DNA of 64,000 bases from Deltaproteobacteria bacterium (GTDB taxonomy: Bacteria > Myxococcota > XYA12-FULL-58-9): contig JACRCV010000075.1 in assembly GCA_016218825.1 (NCBI GenBank), positions 1 through 64,000 of the forward strand, written 5' to 3'. Under the pieces are notes generated by a model. The model did not search any database. It saw nothing but the letters and a program-made list of their open reading frames with translations, and was not told the origin of the DNA. A program made the position numbers and the translations under genes. Below, piece after piece: positions 49,643 through 57,694 of the stretch. Within the stretch, counting starts at the first letter, position 1, and each line of letters begins with the position of its first letter.

Positions 49643-50151
49643 AGAAGGCCCACGCGTTGTCAGCGAAGCCGGCGGCGAGCGCGCCGCGCTTCTACGCCTG
49701 CGGGGTGTTCTTCTCGGCCCCCGAGGCCTGGCAGGACCGCACGGTGCACGCCTTCGTCGGCCCGCGGCTCGAGGACGGCCTGCCGGTCGCGAAGAGCCGT
49801 TACTCGCTGAAGGTGAACCCGAGCGTTTCGATCGTCTCGCTCGGGGCCATGGATCTCTCGGCGGCGATCGAGGCGATGCCGCCGCCCAAGGAGGTCGACG
49901 ACTTGACGGTGCTCGCCGAAGGCCGGAAGACCGAGGCCTACGGCGAGGTGTTCGAGCGCGTCGTGCGTTACACCGAGCCGATCGAGGAGCTCGCGGTGCA
50001 GCAGAGCCTGCGGTTGGTGGCGCTTGGCGGCGAGGTCTTCGCGCTGACCTTCTCGTGCACCGCGTCGGCGTTCAACCGCCAGTATGATCTGTTCGCCGAC
50101 CTGGCGCAGGCGTTCGTCGCCGAGAAGCAGCGCGACAAGGGGCGCGGATGA
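49639..50151 (+). CDS. DcrB/DUF1795-like protein, copy 3
   Basis: A 170-residue member of the same family, more divergent. GVFFSAPEAWQDRTVHAFV is the family start, followed by KSRYSLKVNPSVSIVSLG, DLTVLAEGRKTEAYGEVFER and LAVQQSLRLVALGGEVFALT, then the closing helix NRQYDLFADLAQAFV. It has an 18-residue Ala-rich extension ahead of the fold, which is not a signal peptide. The gene overlaps both neighbours by 4 nt. Two non-identical copies in tandem could form a heterodimer or serve different clients. Confidence 0.7.
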   Translation: MKKAHALSAKPAASAPRFYACGVFFSAPEAWQDRTVHAFVGPRLEDGLPVAKSRYSLKVNPSVSIVSLGAMDLSAAIEAMPPPKEVDDLTVLAEGRKTEAYGEVFERVVRYTEPIEELAVQQSLRLVALGGEVFALTFSCTASAFNRQYDLFADLAQAFVAEKQRDKGRG

Positions 50152-52076
50152 CCACTTCGGCCACAGGCGGCGTGAAGCGCGCGGCGCTGATCCATCCCGC
50201 GATCCGCCACGACGTCGGGCGCTTGAACCCGCTGCTCAAGAAGGCCGGAATCAAGACCATCGCCGAGTTCAGCCGCCGGCTCGAGGCCTACCTCCACACC
50301 TATCCGGAGATGGAGCGGCTGGCGTCGGCGGCGCGCCGCTTTGGCGCCAAGGCGGTGTTCTCGGGCGGCACCGCGCGGGCGCTGGTGTCCGACTTCATCA
50401 AGAACGCGGTCGCCGCGGCCGAAGGCAAGCCGGTCGCCGCCGGGCCGCGGTCGCTGCTCGCGATCTTGGAGGGCCAGGACATCGACGCGCTGGTGATGGG
50501 CGTCAAGGGGCGGCTGCCGCCGGACGCGGTGCGGGCGATGACCGCCGAGCTCAACCGCGAGAGCTGCGCGACGCTCGTCGACCCGCTGCCGAGCATCGAG
50601 AAGCGCTACTACGCCGTCGACTGGGATCTCTCCGACGCGGTCGAGTTCGCGCGCCTGAATCGCATCTACGGCGGCGAGACCCCGAGCCAGCTCGGCATCG
50701 GCCTCGGTCCGAACGGCAGGCTGCAGCTCTACGATCCGGTCGGCGCCTTCGAGGATCTGTTCCGCGGCGCGTTCAACTACGCGCCCGGCGACGGCAAGTA
50801 CGACGAGCAGATGGTGGTCAGCGGCAAGATGGATCCGTCGCTCGACGGCCTGCGGATCATCCGCGTCATCGGCGCGATGCGCGAGGTCGGGGTGCGGCCG
50901 AGCGCGCAGGCGCTGTCGACCCTGACGGAGCTCGGTGACGACGCGAAAAGGCGGCGCTGGGAGATCCAGGCGCGCTTCCTGCACTCCCCCGACGGCAAGC
51001 TCGAGCGCCGCTGGGTGAAGTACGTCAAGCGCCTGTTCAACGACTTTCGCGACCCGCGCGACGCGATTCGGCTCCTCGACCAGAGCGGCTACGCCGACGT
51101 GCTGACCAGCCTCGGGCTCAAACGTTACCTCCTCGATTCACTCCCCGCCGCGGTGCCGCCGCCGTCGGCCAAGGCGAGCGCCGAGTGCAACCGATGGATC
51201 GCGGCGCATCAGACGACCTTCGCCCCCCACGTCACCAGCCAGGTGCCGTCGACGTTCTTGTGGGTCTCGAAGAAGATGGCGGACGGGCTGACGAAGGGCC
51301 TGGCGGTGTTCGGGCAACGGGCCGGCGAGCTCGGACCCGGGTTGTACCTCTCCGGCCGGGCGCTGCCGGAGGGCGCGGCGAGCAAGCTGGTGTCGGCACA
51401 GCTGACGCCGGACGGGCGCTTCCTGGACCTGACCCGCCTCGAGGCCAAGGCGCTCGTCGACCGCTACCTGGAGAAGTTCGGGAGCGAGTTCGCGCCGGCG
51501 ACAAACGGCGACGTGCCGCAGCTCGGGGCACGGGCGGATGCGCGCTCGGCTGCGATCGGCCACCTCTTGGCAGGGCTCGGCCTGGACGGCGCCGTCGACG
51601 CGAACGCCGCCGGGGTCGGGACCGCGGTGGTGACCAACACCCGGGTGCTCATCGGCTTCGCGGCGGTCTCGGGGATCGAAGCCGAGCTGACCGAGCAGCT
51701 GCACCTGGGCGGGCTCGGGGCGCGCACCGAGAACGGCGTGCGGGCGCTGTTGGCGCTCAAGCGCCAGCAGGGGCTCGCCGAGCTCGGCGCGCTGTTGCGG
51801 CAGGGCAAAGTGACGCCGCAGCAAGTGTTGCCGGCGGCGGGGGGCGAGACGCTCTTCGAGCTGTTGCCGTTCGTCGACCCGGCGGTCGCCGCCGAGCTCC
51901 AGGCGGCGATGGCGCGAGCCGGCGCCGAGCTGACGCCGGCGCAGCGCGAGGCCGGGGCCCGCGCCGTGGTCTATCTCAGGGGTGACTTGCCGGAGCGTTG
52001 TCTTGCCAGGGGGACGGAGACCGGCAGCCGCATGCCCGATCGCGACAACAACGTGACGCCGGTCCCGGGCGCATGA
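50148..52076 (+). CDS. CCA/poly(A)-polymerase-type nucleotidyltransferase with C-terminal ART-like region
   Basis: A 642-residue protein, no signal peptide, overlapping DcrB copy 3 by 4 nt. Residues of about 60-310 follow the class II nucleotidyltransferase plan: FSGGTARAL (GG at 73-74), acidic pair in QDIDALVMG (111-113), QLYDPVGAFEDLFRGAF like the DPxGGxxDL strand, LDGLRIIRVIGAMREVGVRP like the neck segment. The spacing between GG and DxD is longer than usual. Around 365-440, TFLWVSKKMADGLTKGLAVF, ELGPGLYLSGRALPEG and GRFLDLTRLEAKA resemble ADP-ribosyltransferase folds, where GxGLYLS is a core strand; this is tentative. The last 200 residues are helical and unknown. An RNA- or protein-modifying toxin is the inference. 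Confidence 0.6.
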   Translation: MTTSATGGVKRAALIHPAIRHDVGRLNPLLKKAGIKTIAEFSRRLEAYLHTYPEMERLASAARRFGAKAVFSGGTARALVSDFIKNAVAAAEGKPVAAGPRSLLAILEGQDIDALVMGVKGRLPPDAVRAMTAELNRESCATLVDPLPSIEKRYYAVDWDLSDAVEFARLNRIYGGETPSQLGIGLGPNGRLQLYDPVGAFEDLFRGAFNYAPGDGKYDEQMVVSGKMDPSLDGLRIIRVIGAMREVGVRPSAQALSTLTELGDDAKRRRWEIQARFLHSPDGKLERRWVKYVKRLFNDFRDPRDAIRLLDQSGYADVLTSLGLKRYLLDSLPAAVPPPSAKASAECNRWIAAHQTTFAPHVTSQVPSTFLWVSKKMADGLTKGLAVFGQRAGELGPGLYLSGRALPEGAASKLVSAQLTPDGRFLDLTRLEAKALVDRYLEKFGSEFAPATNGDVPQLGARADARSAAIGHLLAGLGLDGAVDANAAGVGTAVVTNTRVLIGFAAVSGIEAELTEQLHLGGLGARTENGVRALLALKRQQGLAELGALLRQGKVTPQQVLPAAGGETLFELLPFVDPAVAAELQAAMARAGAELTPAQREAGARAVVYLRGDLPERCLARGTETGSRMPDRDNNVTPVPGA

Positions 52077-52092
52077 CCCGAGGGGTGCTCCG

Positions 52093-52923
52093 ATGACAGT
52101 CACCAAGGCTGCGACCATTCCGACTATCGCCTCCTGCCGGCCGACCGCCCCGGCGCCGGAGCACAGCGCCACCCTCGCGGCCCAGGTGCCGTTCCTGAAG
52201 AACAACAACGGCGCCGCCACCAAGAAGGTCCTGCTGCGCCACGGCTTCAAAGAGGTCGAGGACTCGCGCTACCTCGCCGCCGACGGCAGCTGGATCCAGT
52301 TCAACCCGGCGCGCACCGCCTGGGAGCGCGGCTTCGGCAAGGTGTTGTTCCGCGGCCTGCCGGTGAAGCTGAAGGACATGGCGAGCGAGGACTTCGACCC
52401 GGCGATGCACGGCGGGTTGGCGCTGTCGCCGCTCGGCAAGCTCGACAGGACGCTCTCGGCCGCCGGCAGCCGCGCGAAGCTGACGCGCGCCGGCTTCACC
52501 GAGGTGCTGCCGGGCTACTTCGCGCACGCGGACGGCAGCTTTGTGACCGCCTTCGACGGCAAGCTGCAGTGCGGCTACCAGCAAACTCGGGTGTTGAAGG
52601 CGCCGCTGACCGGCGCGAAGCGGCCGCGCCCGGTGAGCGCCAAGGGCGGGCGCTATCGCAAGTACAGCAAGCTGCCGTCGAGCCAGTGGGCCTGGTACAT
52701 CGACAACACCGCGCTCGGCAAGCTGCCGATCTTGTCGAACAGCCCGGAGGACCGCCGGGATCTCGCGAGCCGCGGCTTCAAGAGCAAGAAGTCCGGGACG
52801 ACGAGCCGCTTCGTGCACCCGGACGGCAGCTGGGTCGAGTTCCGGCGCGACGGGCGCGCGGTCTTGGGCTGGCAGCGCTGGCATCTCGGGCAGCTTCCCT
52901 ACAACAACCGCACCCCCGGCTGA
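52093..52923 (+). CDS. three-unit DGSW-repeat protein
   Basis: A 276-residue member of the DGSW-repeat family, no signal peptide. Three units are present: SRYLAADGSWIQFNPAR, GYFAHADGSFVTAFDGK and RFVHPDGSWVEFRRDG, each preceded by a GF-containing helix (RHGFKEV, RAGFTEV, SRGFKSK). The C-terminus GWQRWHLGQLPYNNRTPG is nearly identical to that of the seven-unit protein at 57695-59557, in the opposite operon. It lies between the nucleotidyltransferase and DHH-like genes, 16 and 27 nt away, and so links the repeat family to the DcrB operon. A structural or binding adaptor is likely. Confidence 0.75.
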   Translation: MTVTKAATIPTIASCRPTAPAPEHSATLAAQVPFLKNNNGAATKKVLLRHGFKEVEDSRYLAADGSWIQFNPARTAWERGFGKVLFRGLPVKLKDMASEDFDPAMHGGLALSPLGKLDRTLSAAGSRAKLTRAGFTEVLPGYFAHADGSFVTAFDGKLQCGYQQTRVLKAPLTGAKRPRPVSAKGGRYRKYSKLPSSQWAWYIDNTALGKLPILSNSPEDRRDLASRGFKSKKSGTTSRFVHPDGSWVEFRRDGRAVLGWQRWHLGQLPYNNRTPG

Positions 52924-52950
52924 CCCGGACCCGAGGGCTCAGGTCCGCTG

Positions 52951-54771
52951 ATGAAGACCGTGCTGAACGCCAAGCTCCTCGGGACGATCCCTGCGTCCGG
53001 GGTGCAGCCCGCCGTCGGCGGCGAGGTCGGGCAGACGGCGAAGGCCGTCCGGCTCGACGCCCCGGAGCTCTTGTCGTCGGTGACCCCGATCGTGGCGCAG
53101 AGGCACGAGGTGATCGAGCGTTTGAACGCCGGGCTGCCGCCGGTGGAGCTCAGCTTCCACACGCTGCCGCAGCTCGTGGCGCTGTCGCCGGCGGCGCTCG
53201 TCGGCCTGGTCGAGGATCCGCAGCTCTCGGTCGCCGGGCAGATCTGCCTGTCCGACATGCTGGCGGCGCGGGCCGCCGAGCTCTCCTTGGAGAAGCTCCC
53301 GAAGCTGTTGCGCGCCGCCTTCGCCGCGCGTGACACCACGGTGCGCGAGAACCTGCTCGACGCGGTGCTGGTGATCACGAACTGTGCGCCGAAGAGCCTC
53401 CTCACGCGGCACGAGAAGGCGCTCCAAGGCATCGAGCGGCAGGCGGGGGGCGCCGAGCCCTCGATCACGGCGCGCTTGACGCTCATCCGCAGCCTCGCCG
53501 GCGCCAACGCCGAGTCCGGCAGCTGTGTCGCGACCCGGGTGCGGACCACGGACCGGGTGCGGCCGCTGTCCCCGGCCGAGGTCGAGGAGCGGATGGCCAC
53601 GGTCGCGGTCGATGCGGAGGCCGTCGTTCAGGCGAAGCTCCGCTCGCCCTGGGCCGCGGTCGCCGAGCCGACGATCTCGTTTCTCGACAAGGGCGCGCTG
53701 TGCACCGCGAAGCCGGGGGTGTTGGTCACCGACACCGGCAACGACCTGGTGCCCGGGATCCTGGATCACCACCAGCTCGCGGAGCGGACCTGTGCCACGG
53801 CGTTGGTCTTGAACCGCGCCGAGCTCATCGCCCGCGCTCACGCCGAGGCGCCGATCCACGAGCTCGTCACCCACACCCGACCGGACTTGGACGCCGCGGC
53901 GTCGATCTACCTCGCGAAACAGATCCTCGCGACCGGCAAGGTGCCGCCGGGCGCGACCGCGCTCGCGGCCTACGTCAGCAAGGACGACACCGCGCGCCTG
54001 CTGGTCGACGATCGAAGGGTGACCGAGAGCCTCGCGTGGCTCGCGAAGATGGCGGTGCCTCTCGCGAAGAAGCGCATTCCGGACCGGCCCGGGGACCCCG
54101 CGGCGCTGACCGCCGAGCGCGATCGCGAGGCGATGCGTATCCTCTTCGGCCTGCTCGACTACCTGCAGGCGAGAAACGTGGCCCCCGAGGATCCGACGCT
54201 GTTCTCCGAGCTGGCGCGCGTCCCGGCGGCGGTGTTGCCCGAGGCGACGAGGCGCGACGTCGCCGAGCTGCAGGCGCTGATCGGCGCCGAGCTCGCGAAG
54301 GTCGACCAGACGCTCAGCGCCGCGACCTACGGCACCGCGCTCGTGCCGCGCCTGGACGGCGCCGGCTACACCCGGCTGCGGATGGCGATCAGCGGCGCCG
54401 AGGGCGGCAAGCTCGTCGACGAGATCCTCCGATCGCGCGAGAAGGTCGGCCTGGGCATCACCGCCGGCAAGGACTGGATGTTCGTCGGTCTGCACCCGAT
54501 GGTCGGCGGCTCGGTTCGGGCCATCGGCGCGGCCCTCGAGGCGGTGGAGCGCGCCAAGGCACGCACGCTCGGCGTCGATCGGCTGCCGCGGCCGGACGCG
54601 AACGGCGCGCTGCGGGTGCAGCCGGGCTACAACGTCAGAAACACCTGGTACATCGGCGGCAGCGACGCGTTCGTCGTCACCCCGCAAGGCTCGACGTTGA
54701 GCGGCGCGGAGCGCACCCGGGTGTTGTATGAGACCACCCAATTCGCGCCCGTCGCCGAGCGCGGCAAGTGA
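52951..54771 (+). CDS. DHH-like phosphoesterase-fold protein
   Basis: A 606-residue protein without signal peptide. The central part contains GILDHHQLAERTCATAL (DHH at 272-274) and, 34 residues on, LVTHTRPDLDAAASIYLAKQ (308-314), both recalling metal-binding motifs of DHH phosphoesterases (nanoRNases, cyclic dinucleotide and pAp hydrolases), although the order and spacing differ from classical members. An upstream Asp segment, VLVTDTGNDLVP, could supply another ligand. A late segment (MFVGLHPMVGGSVRAIGAAL) may correspond to the DHHA1-type domain. The N-terminal 200 residues are helical and unfamiliar. It lies between a DGSW-repeat gene and a small overlapping gene. The function would fit nucleotide or RNA hydrolysis. 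Confidence 0.55.
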   Translation: MKTVLNAKLLGTIPASGVQPAVGGEVGQTAKAVRLDAPELLSSVTPIVAQRHEVIERLNAGLPPVELSFHTLPQLVALSPAALVGLVEDPQLSVAGQICLSDMLAARAAELSLEKLPKLLRAAFAARDTTVRENLLDAVLVITNCAPKSLLTRHEKALQGIERQAGGAEPSITARLTLIRSLAGANAESGSCVATRVRTTDRVRPLSPAEVEERMATVAVDAEAVVQAKLRSPWAAVAEPTISFLDKGALCTAKPGVLVTDTGNDLVPGILDHHQLAERTCATALVLNRAELIARAHAEAPIHELVTHTRPDLDAAASIYLAKQILATGKVPPGATALAAYVSKDDTARLLVDDRRVTESLAWLAKMAVPLAKKRIPDRPGDPAALTAERDREAMRILFGLLDYLQARNVAPEDPTLFSELARVPAAVLPEATRRDVAELQALIGAELAKVDQTLSAATYGTALVPRLDGAGYTRLRMAISGAEGGKLVDEILRSREKVGLGITAGKDWMFVGLHPMVGGSVRAIGAALEAVERAKARTLGVDRLPRPDANGALRVQPGYNVRNTWYIGGSDAFVVTPQGSTLSGAERTRVLYETTQFAPVAERGK

Positions 54772-55064
54772 GCTACCTCGAGCGCGCTCGCCTGGTGGCA
54801 AAGCCCGAGCGGCGCGCGCTCGCCGTCCTGCTGTTGTCCGATCTGGTCGACGAGCTGCACGAGCTCGCCGCGCTGCATCCCGGCCGGCGCTCTGCCGCGG
54901 TCACCGCGATCGCGCAGCACCTGTCGGCGGCGCAGGATCTCCTGGATCCGCCGGCCGACGTCGGCACGCTGATGAGCGCCATCGAGCACGAGCCCGGGGC
55001 GGCGCGCGCCATCGCCGCCGAGCTCGCGGCGCTGGTCGCGGCTCAGGACGTGCACGGGCGGTAG
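54768..55064 (+). CDS. small helical protein ending the DcrB operon
   Basis: A 98-residue protein starting at a GTG that overlaps the stop of the DHH-like gene (GTGA), so it is translationally coupled. It is rich in Ala, Leu and Glu and predicted all-helical (ALAVLLLSDLVDELHELAAL, ARAIAAELAALVAAQ), with no cysteine and no signal. No family recognised. The position directly behind a putative effector and the small size fit an immunity protein or a structural cap for its neighbour, but there is no direct evidence. Confidence 0.55.
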   Translation: MSYLERARLVAKPERRALAVLLLSDLVDELHELAALHPGRRSAAVTAIAQHLSAAQDLLDPPADVGTLMSAIEHEPGAARAIAAELAALVAAQDVHGR

Positions 55065-55081
55065 CGCGCGCCGGTGATGAA

Positions 55082-55188
55082 GCGATCGTCGCCCCGCGCC
55101 CCACCCGGGGGCGAGGGGTTGGGGGAGTGGGGGTGGGGAGCGCGGCCGCAACGGCCGCGCGGGAATCAAAGGAAGGCGAAAGCGGTCT
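55082..55188 (+). repeat. structured intergenic repeat, copy B (complete)
   Basis: A full copy: the CCCCACCCGGGGGCG block, four G-runs (55115-55138) identical in sequence to copy A, a perfect 9-bp hairpin with arms 55140-55148 and 55152-55160 and loop CAA, then GCGGGAATCA and AAGGCGAAAGCGGTC. It lies exactly between the convergent ends of the two effector-type operons. Position suggests a role in 3' ends, but the other copies are not all at gene ends. Confidence 0.85.
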
Positions 55189-55204
55189 GCTCAGGACGGT
55201 CGCG

Positions 55205-55465
55205 TCAGGTGTCGTCGATCGGGCGCGCCTGCTCGAGCGGGATGTAGAAGTCGCCGTCCTCGGAGAGGTAGCCCTCGACCATCTCGACCTCGCCGCTCTT
55301 CATCCGCACGCGCTTGACCGCGGGCGGATAGCGCTCGGCGAGATCGGGCTCGGTCGGCAGCTCGGTGAGGCTGAACACCGACGCGCCGTCCGCGCGTACG
55401 GAGTAGATGCCGTCCTCGCCCTTGGCGCAAGGAGCGTAGACGGCCGGGGGGCGTTCGTCGCTCAT
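55205..55465 (-). CDS. small acidic protein behind the nucleotidyltransferase-repeat fusion
   Basis: An 86-residue protein, 6 nt downstream of the fusion gene, so cotranscribed and probably coupled. It is acidic and predicted beta-rich, with a repeat-like end (VRMKSGEVEMVEGYLSEDG, DFYIPLEQARPIDD). No signal or known family. A small acidic protein placed directly behind a possible toxin invites the idea of an immunity protein or a chaperone; that is inference from context only. Confidence 0.55.
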   Translation of the reverse strand: MSDERPPAVYAPCAKGEDGIYSVRADGASVFSLTELPTEPDLAERYPPAVKRVRMKSGEVEMVEGYLSEDGDFYIPLEQARPIDDT

Positions 55466-55471
55466 GGCGGC

Positions 55472-57658
55472 TTAGTAGTCGGAGCCGCTGTAGAGCGAGG
55501 TGGACGGGCTCTTGGGGCCGGTGCCGGTCGGGACGCTGCGGAACACCTGCTTGCCGATGCCGCGGTAGACCTTACCGCCGTCGAAGCGGATCCAGCTCTT
55601 GTCCGGCGCCATCCACAGGCCGTCGGCGCCGTATTGCTTGGTGAACCCGGCTTTCTTGAGGACCGCCGCCGCCTCGTCCTGCTTCTCGGGCAGGAAGCCG
55701 ACGTGGCCGCGCGCGACGTAGAGCTCGCCGTGGTCGAAGTAGCTCGGCGACACCACCGAGAACCCGTTCTTGTCGGCGAACGCTTCGAGCGCCGCGTTCC
55801 CCGAGCTGAAGTCGCGGCGGATCGGGATCGAGATCGCCCCGTCGTCGTCCTTGACCGTCACCGCGGGCGCGGGCTTGGCCGCGGCGGCGCCGCCGAAGGT
55901 CGGCTTCTTCGGGCCGACGCCGTGCGGCACGCTCCGGAGAACGTCGTCCTCTACGCCGCGGTAGGCGTTGCCGCCCTCGAAGAACACCCAGCTCTTGTCG
56001 GAGGCGGTCCAGTAGTCGTCGGAGGTCTTCTTGAAGCCGGCGCGCACCAGCATCGGAACCGCCTCCGACTCGCGCACCGGCAAGCCGCCGAGGTTGCCGT
56101 CGGCGATGGCGAGGGCCCCGTGCTTGCTGTCGGCGGCGTCGACCGCCTTGAGCTTCTTGCGGGTCGCGAAGCGCTCGACCGCCGCGGTGGTCGGCGTGCT
56201 CCGGGCCTTGTCGACCGAGAGCTCCTTGGGCTCCGACTTCGCGTCCGCCTTGGCCGTGTCCTTGGCGCCGTCGTCCGCCTTCTTGCTGCTCCACTCCCAG
56301 GAGCGGAAGTAGGGCGAGCCGCCGTCGGAGTCGCCGTAGTCGCTCTTCCACGACGAGACCTTGACCGGCGGATTGACGGTGTCGATGTCGCCCTGCGAGA
56401 AGCCGAGGCGCTTCATCTCGGCCGCGATCTCACTCTTCGAGCCGTCGATCGAGTCCATGGTCCGCGACTTGCGGAACGAGTCCATCGACGACATGCAGCT
56501 CTTGAAGTTGTCCTTGACGAGCTTGGTGAGCTCGGGGGTCGGCTTGTAGCCGCGCATCGTGAACTTCAAGAACCGCAATACGATCGAGGGGTTGGCGTCG
56601 AGCCAGGCCTTCTCCTGACCGGGGAGCGCCGCGGCCCTGAGCGTCATCGACTTGGCGTCGGCGACGCCGGTGCCGAACGGGTCGGCGATGATCTTGCTCG
56701 CCGGATCGTAGTACAGCGCGTTGATCGTGAAGTCGCGGTGCAGCATGTCGTCGTTCAAATCGAGGCTGTACTCGCCGCGCGCACCTTTGAATGACGTGAC
56801 GTCCAGGTTGCGCAAGAGCAGAGTGCCGTATTGGCTCACGGTGCGGCCGGAGTCGAGCTTCTTGGCCTTGAACGCCTCTTCGACGTCGTCCAGCCACATC
56901 GTGGTCGCGAGATCGACGTCGCGGGGCTTCTTGCCGACGAGCGCGTCGCGCACCGCGCCGCCGACGACGAAGGCTTCGAAGCCGCCGGCGCGGATCGCGT
57001 CGACGTAGCTGCCGACCGTGGTGTCGCCACTCCAACCGATCTTGGTCGCGAGCAGCGCGGAGAGCTCCGTCGCCTCGCCGGCGGTGACCTGGTGCAGGTT
57101 CTTCGCCGGGATCGTCTGCAAGGTCGAGCGGAACGCCTGGTTCGGGAGGACGCTGAGCTTGTCGTCGCCGTCGGCGGAGGACACCTTGCCGGTGGCGCTC
57201 TTGATCAGCGCCTTGCCGCTCGACGTGAAGCCGACGAGGGTGCCGGTCCCGCCCTTGCTGGTCTTCACCTGGGCGCCGAAGAACAGCTTCGGGGCGGTGG
57301 GCGGGTTGATCCCCGCGGCCTTGGCCTTCGACACGTCGGCGGCGGGCGTGTCTTTCGGCAGCCCCTTCAGCGCGGTCTTGCGGCTCCACGACCAGCTCGA
57401 GCTGCTGTCGTCCTTCTTGCTGTCCACCGTGGAGGCGCTCGAGCTCCAGAAGCTGCTCTTGTAGGTGGTGTCGCCCGAGTCTTTGACCATCCGGTCGCTC
57501 GGATCCTGGGTGATGCTCGGCTTCACCATCCCCGGAGTCTTGTCGGGGACCTTGGCGGTCTTGTCGCTCTTGTCGACGCTCGTGTCCTTGAGGTCGTCGA
57601 GCTTGAAGGTCTTGACGTCCTTGTCGCCCCCGAACAATGACTTGATGAACCCTGGCAT
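55472..57658 (-). CDS. CCA-adding-type nucleotidyltransferase fused to DGSW-like repeats
   Basis: A 728-residue protein. Residues 1-125 are Lys/Asp/Ser-rich and low-complexity. About 215-430 is a textbook class II nucleotidyltransferase head: FEAFVVGGAVRDALVG (GG at 233-234), KKPRDVDLATT (Asp247, Asp249), HRDFTINALYYDP, ADPFGTGVADAKSM and NPSIVLRFLKFTMRGYKP, as in tRNA CCA-adding enzymes and poly(A) polymerases. About 500-728 holds degenerate units of the window's own repeat family: FKKTSDDYWTASDKSWVFFE and GLWMAPDKSWIRFDGGKVYR, each followed by RSVP-x-GxGPK. No housekeeping CCA enzyme has such ends. Cotranscribed with a seven-unit DGSW-repeat gene. A tRNA- or RNA-tailing toxin delivered or bound through the repeats is a testable idea. 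Confidence 0.75.
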   Translation of the reverse strand: MPGFIKSLFGGDKDVKTFKLDDLKDTSVDKSDKTAKVPDKTPGMVKPSITQDPSDRMVKDSGDTTYKSSFWSSSASTVDSKKDDSSSSWSWSRKTALKGLPKDTPAADVSKAKAAGINPPTAPKLFFGAQVKTSKGGTGTLVGFTSSGKALIKSATGKVSSADGDDKLSVLPNQAFRSTLQTIPAKNLHQVTAGEATELSALLATKIGWSGDTTVGSYVDAIRAGGFEAFVVGGAVRDALVGKKPRDVDLATTMWLDDVEEAFKAKKLDSGRTVSQYGTLLLRNLDVTSFKGARGEYSLDLNDDMLHRDFTINALYYDPASKIIADPFGTGVADAKSMTLRAAALPGQEKAWLDANPSIVLRFLKFTMRGYKPTPELTKLVKDNFKSCMSSMDSFRKSRTMDSIDGSKSEIAAEMKRLGFSQGDIDTVNPPVKVSSWKSDYGDSDGGSPYFRSWEWSSKKADDGAKDTAKADAKSEPKELSVDKARSTPTTAAVERFATRKKLKAVDAADSKHGALAIADGNLGGLPVRESEAVPMLVRAGFKKTSDDYWTASDKSWVFFEGGNAYRGVEDDVLRSVPHGVGPKKPTFGGAAAAKPAPAVTVKDDDGAISIPIRRDFSSGNAALEAFADKNGFSVVSPSYFDHGELYVARGHVGFLPEKQDEAAAVLKKAGFTKQYGADGLWMAPDKSWIRFDGGKVYRGIGKQVFRSVPTGTGPKSPSTSLYSGSDY

Positions 57659-57694
57659 CTTAGTCTCCGCCTTTCGTGATCGCTCGCGCTGTGA

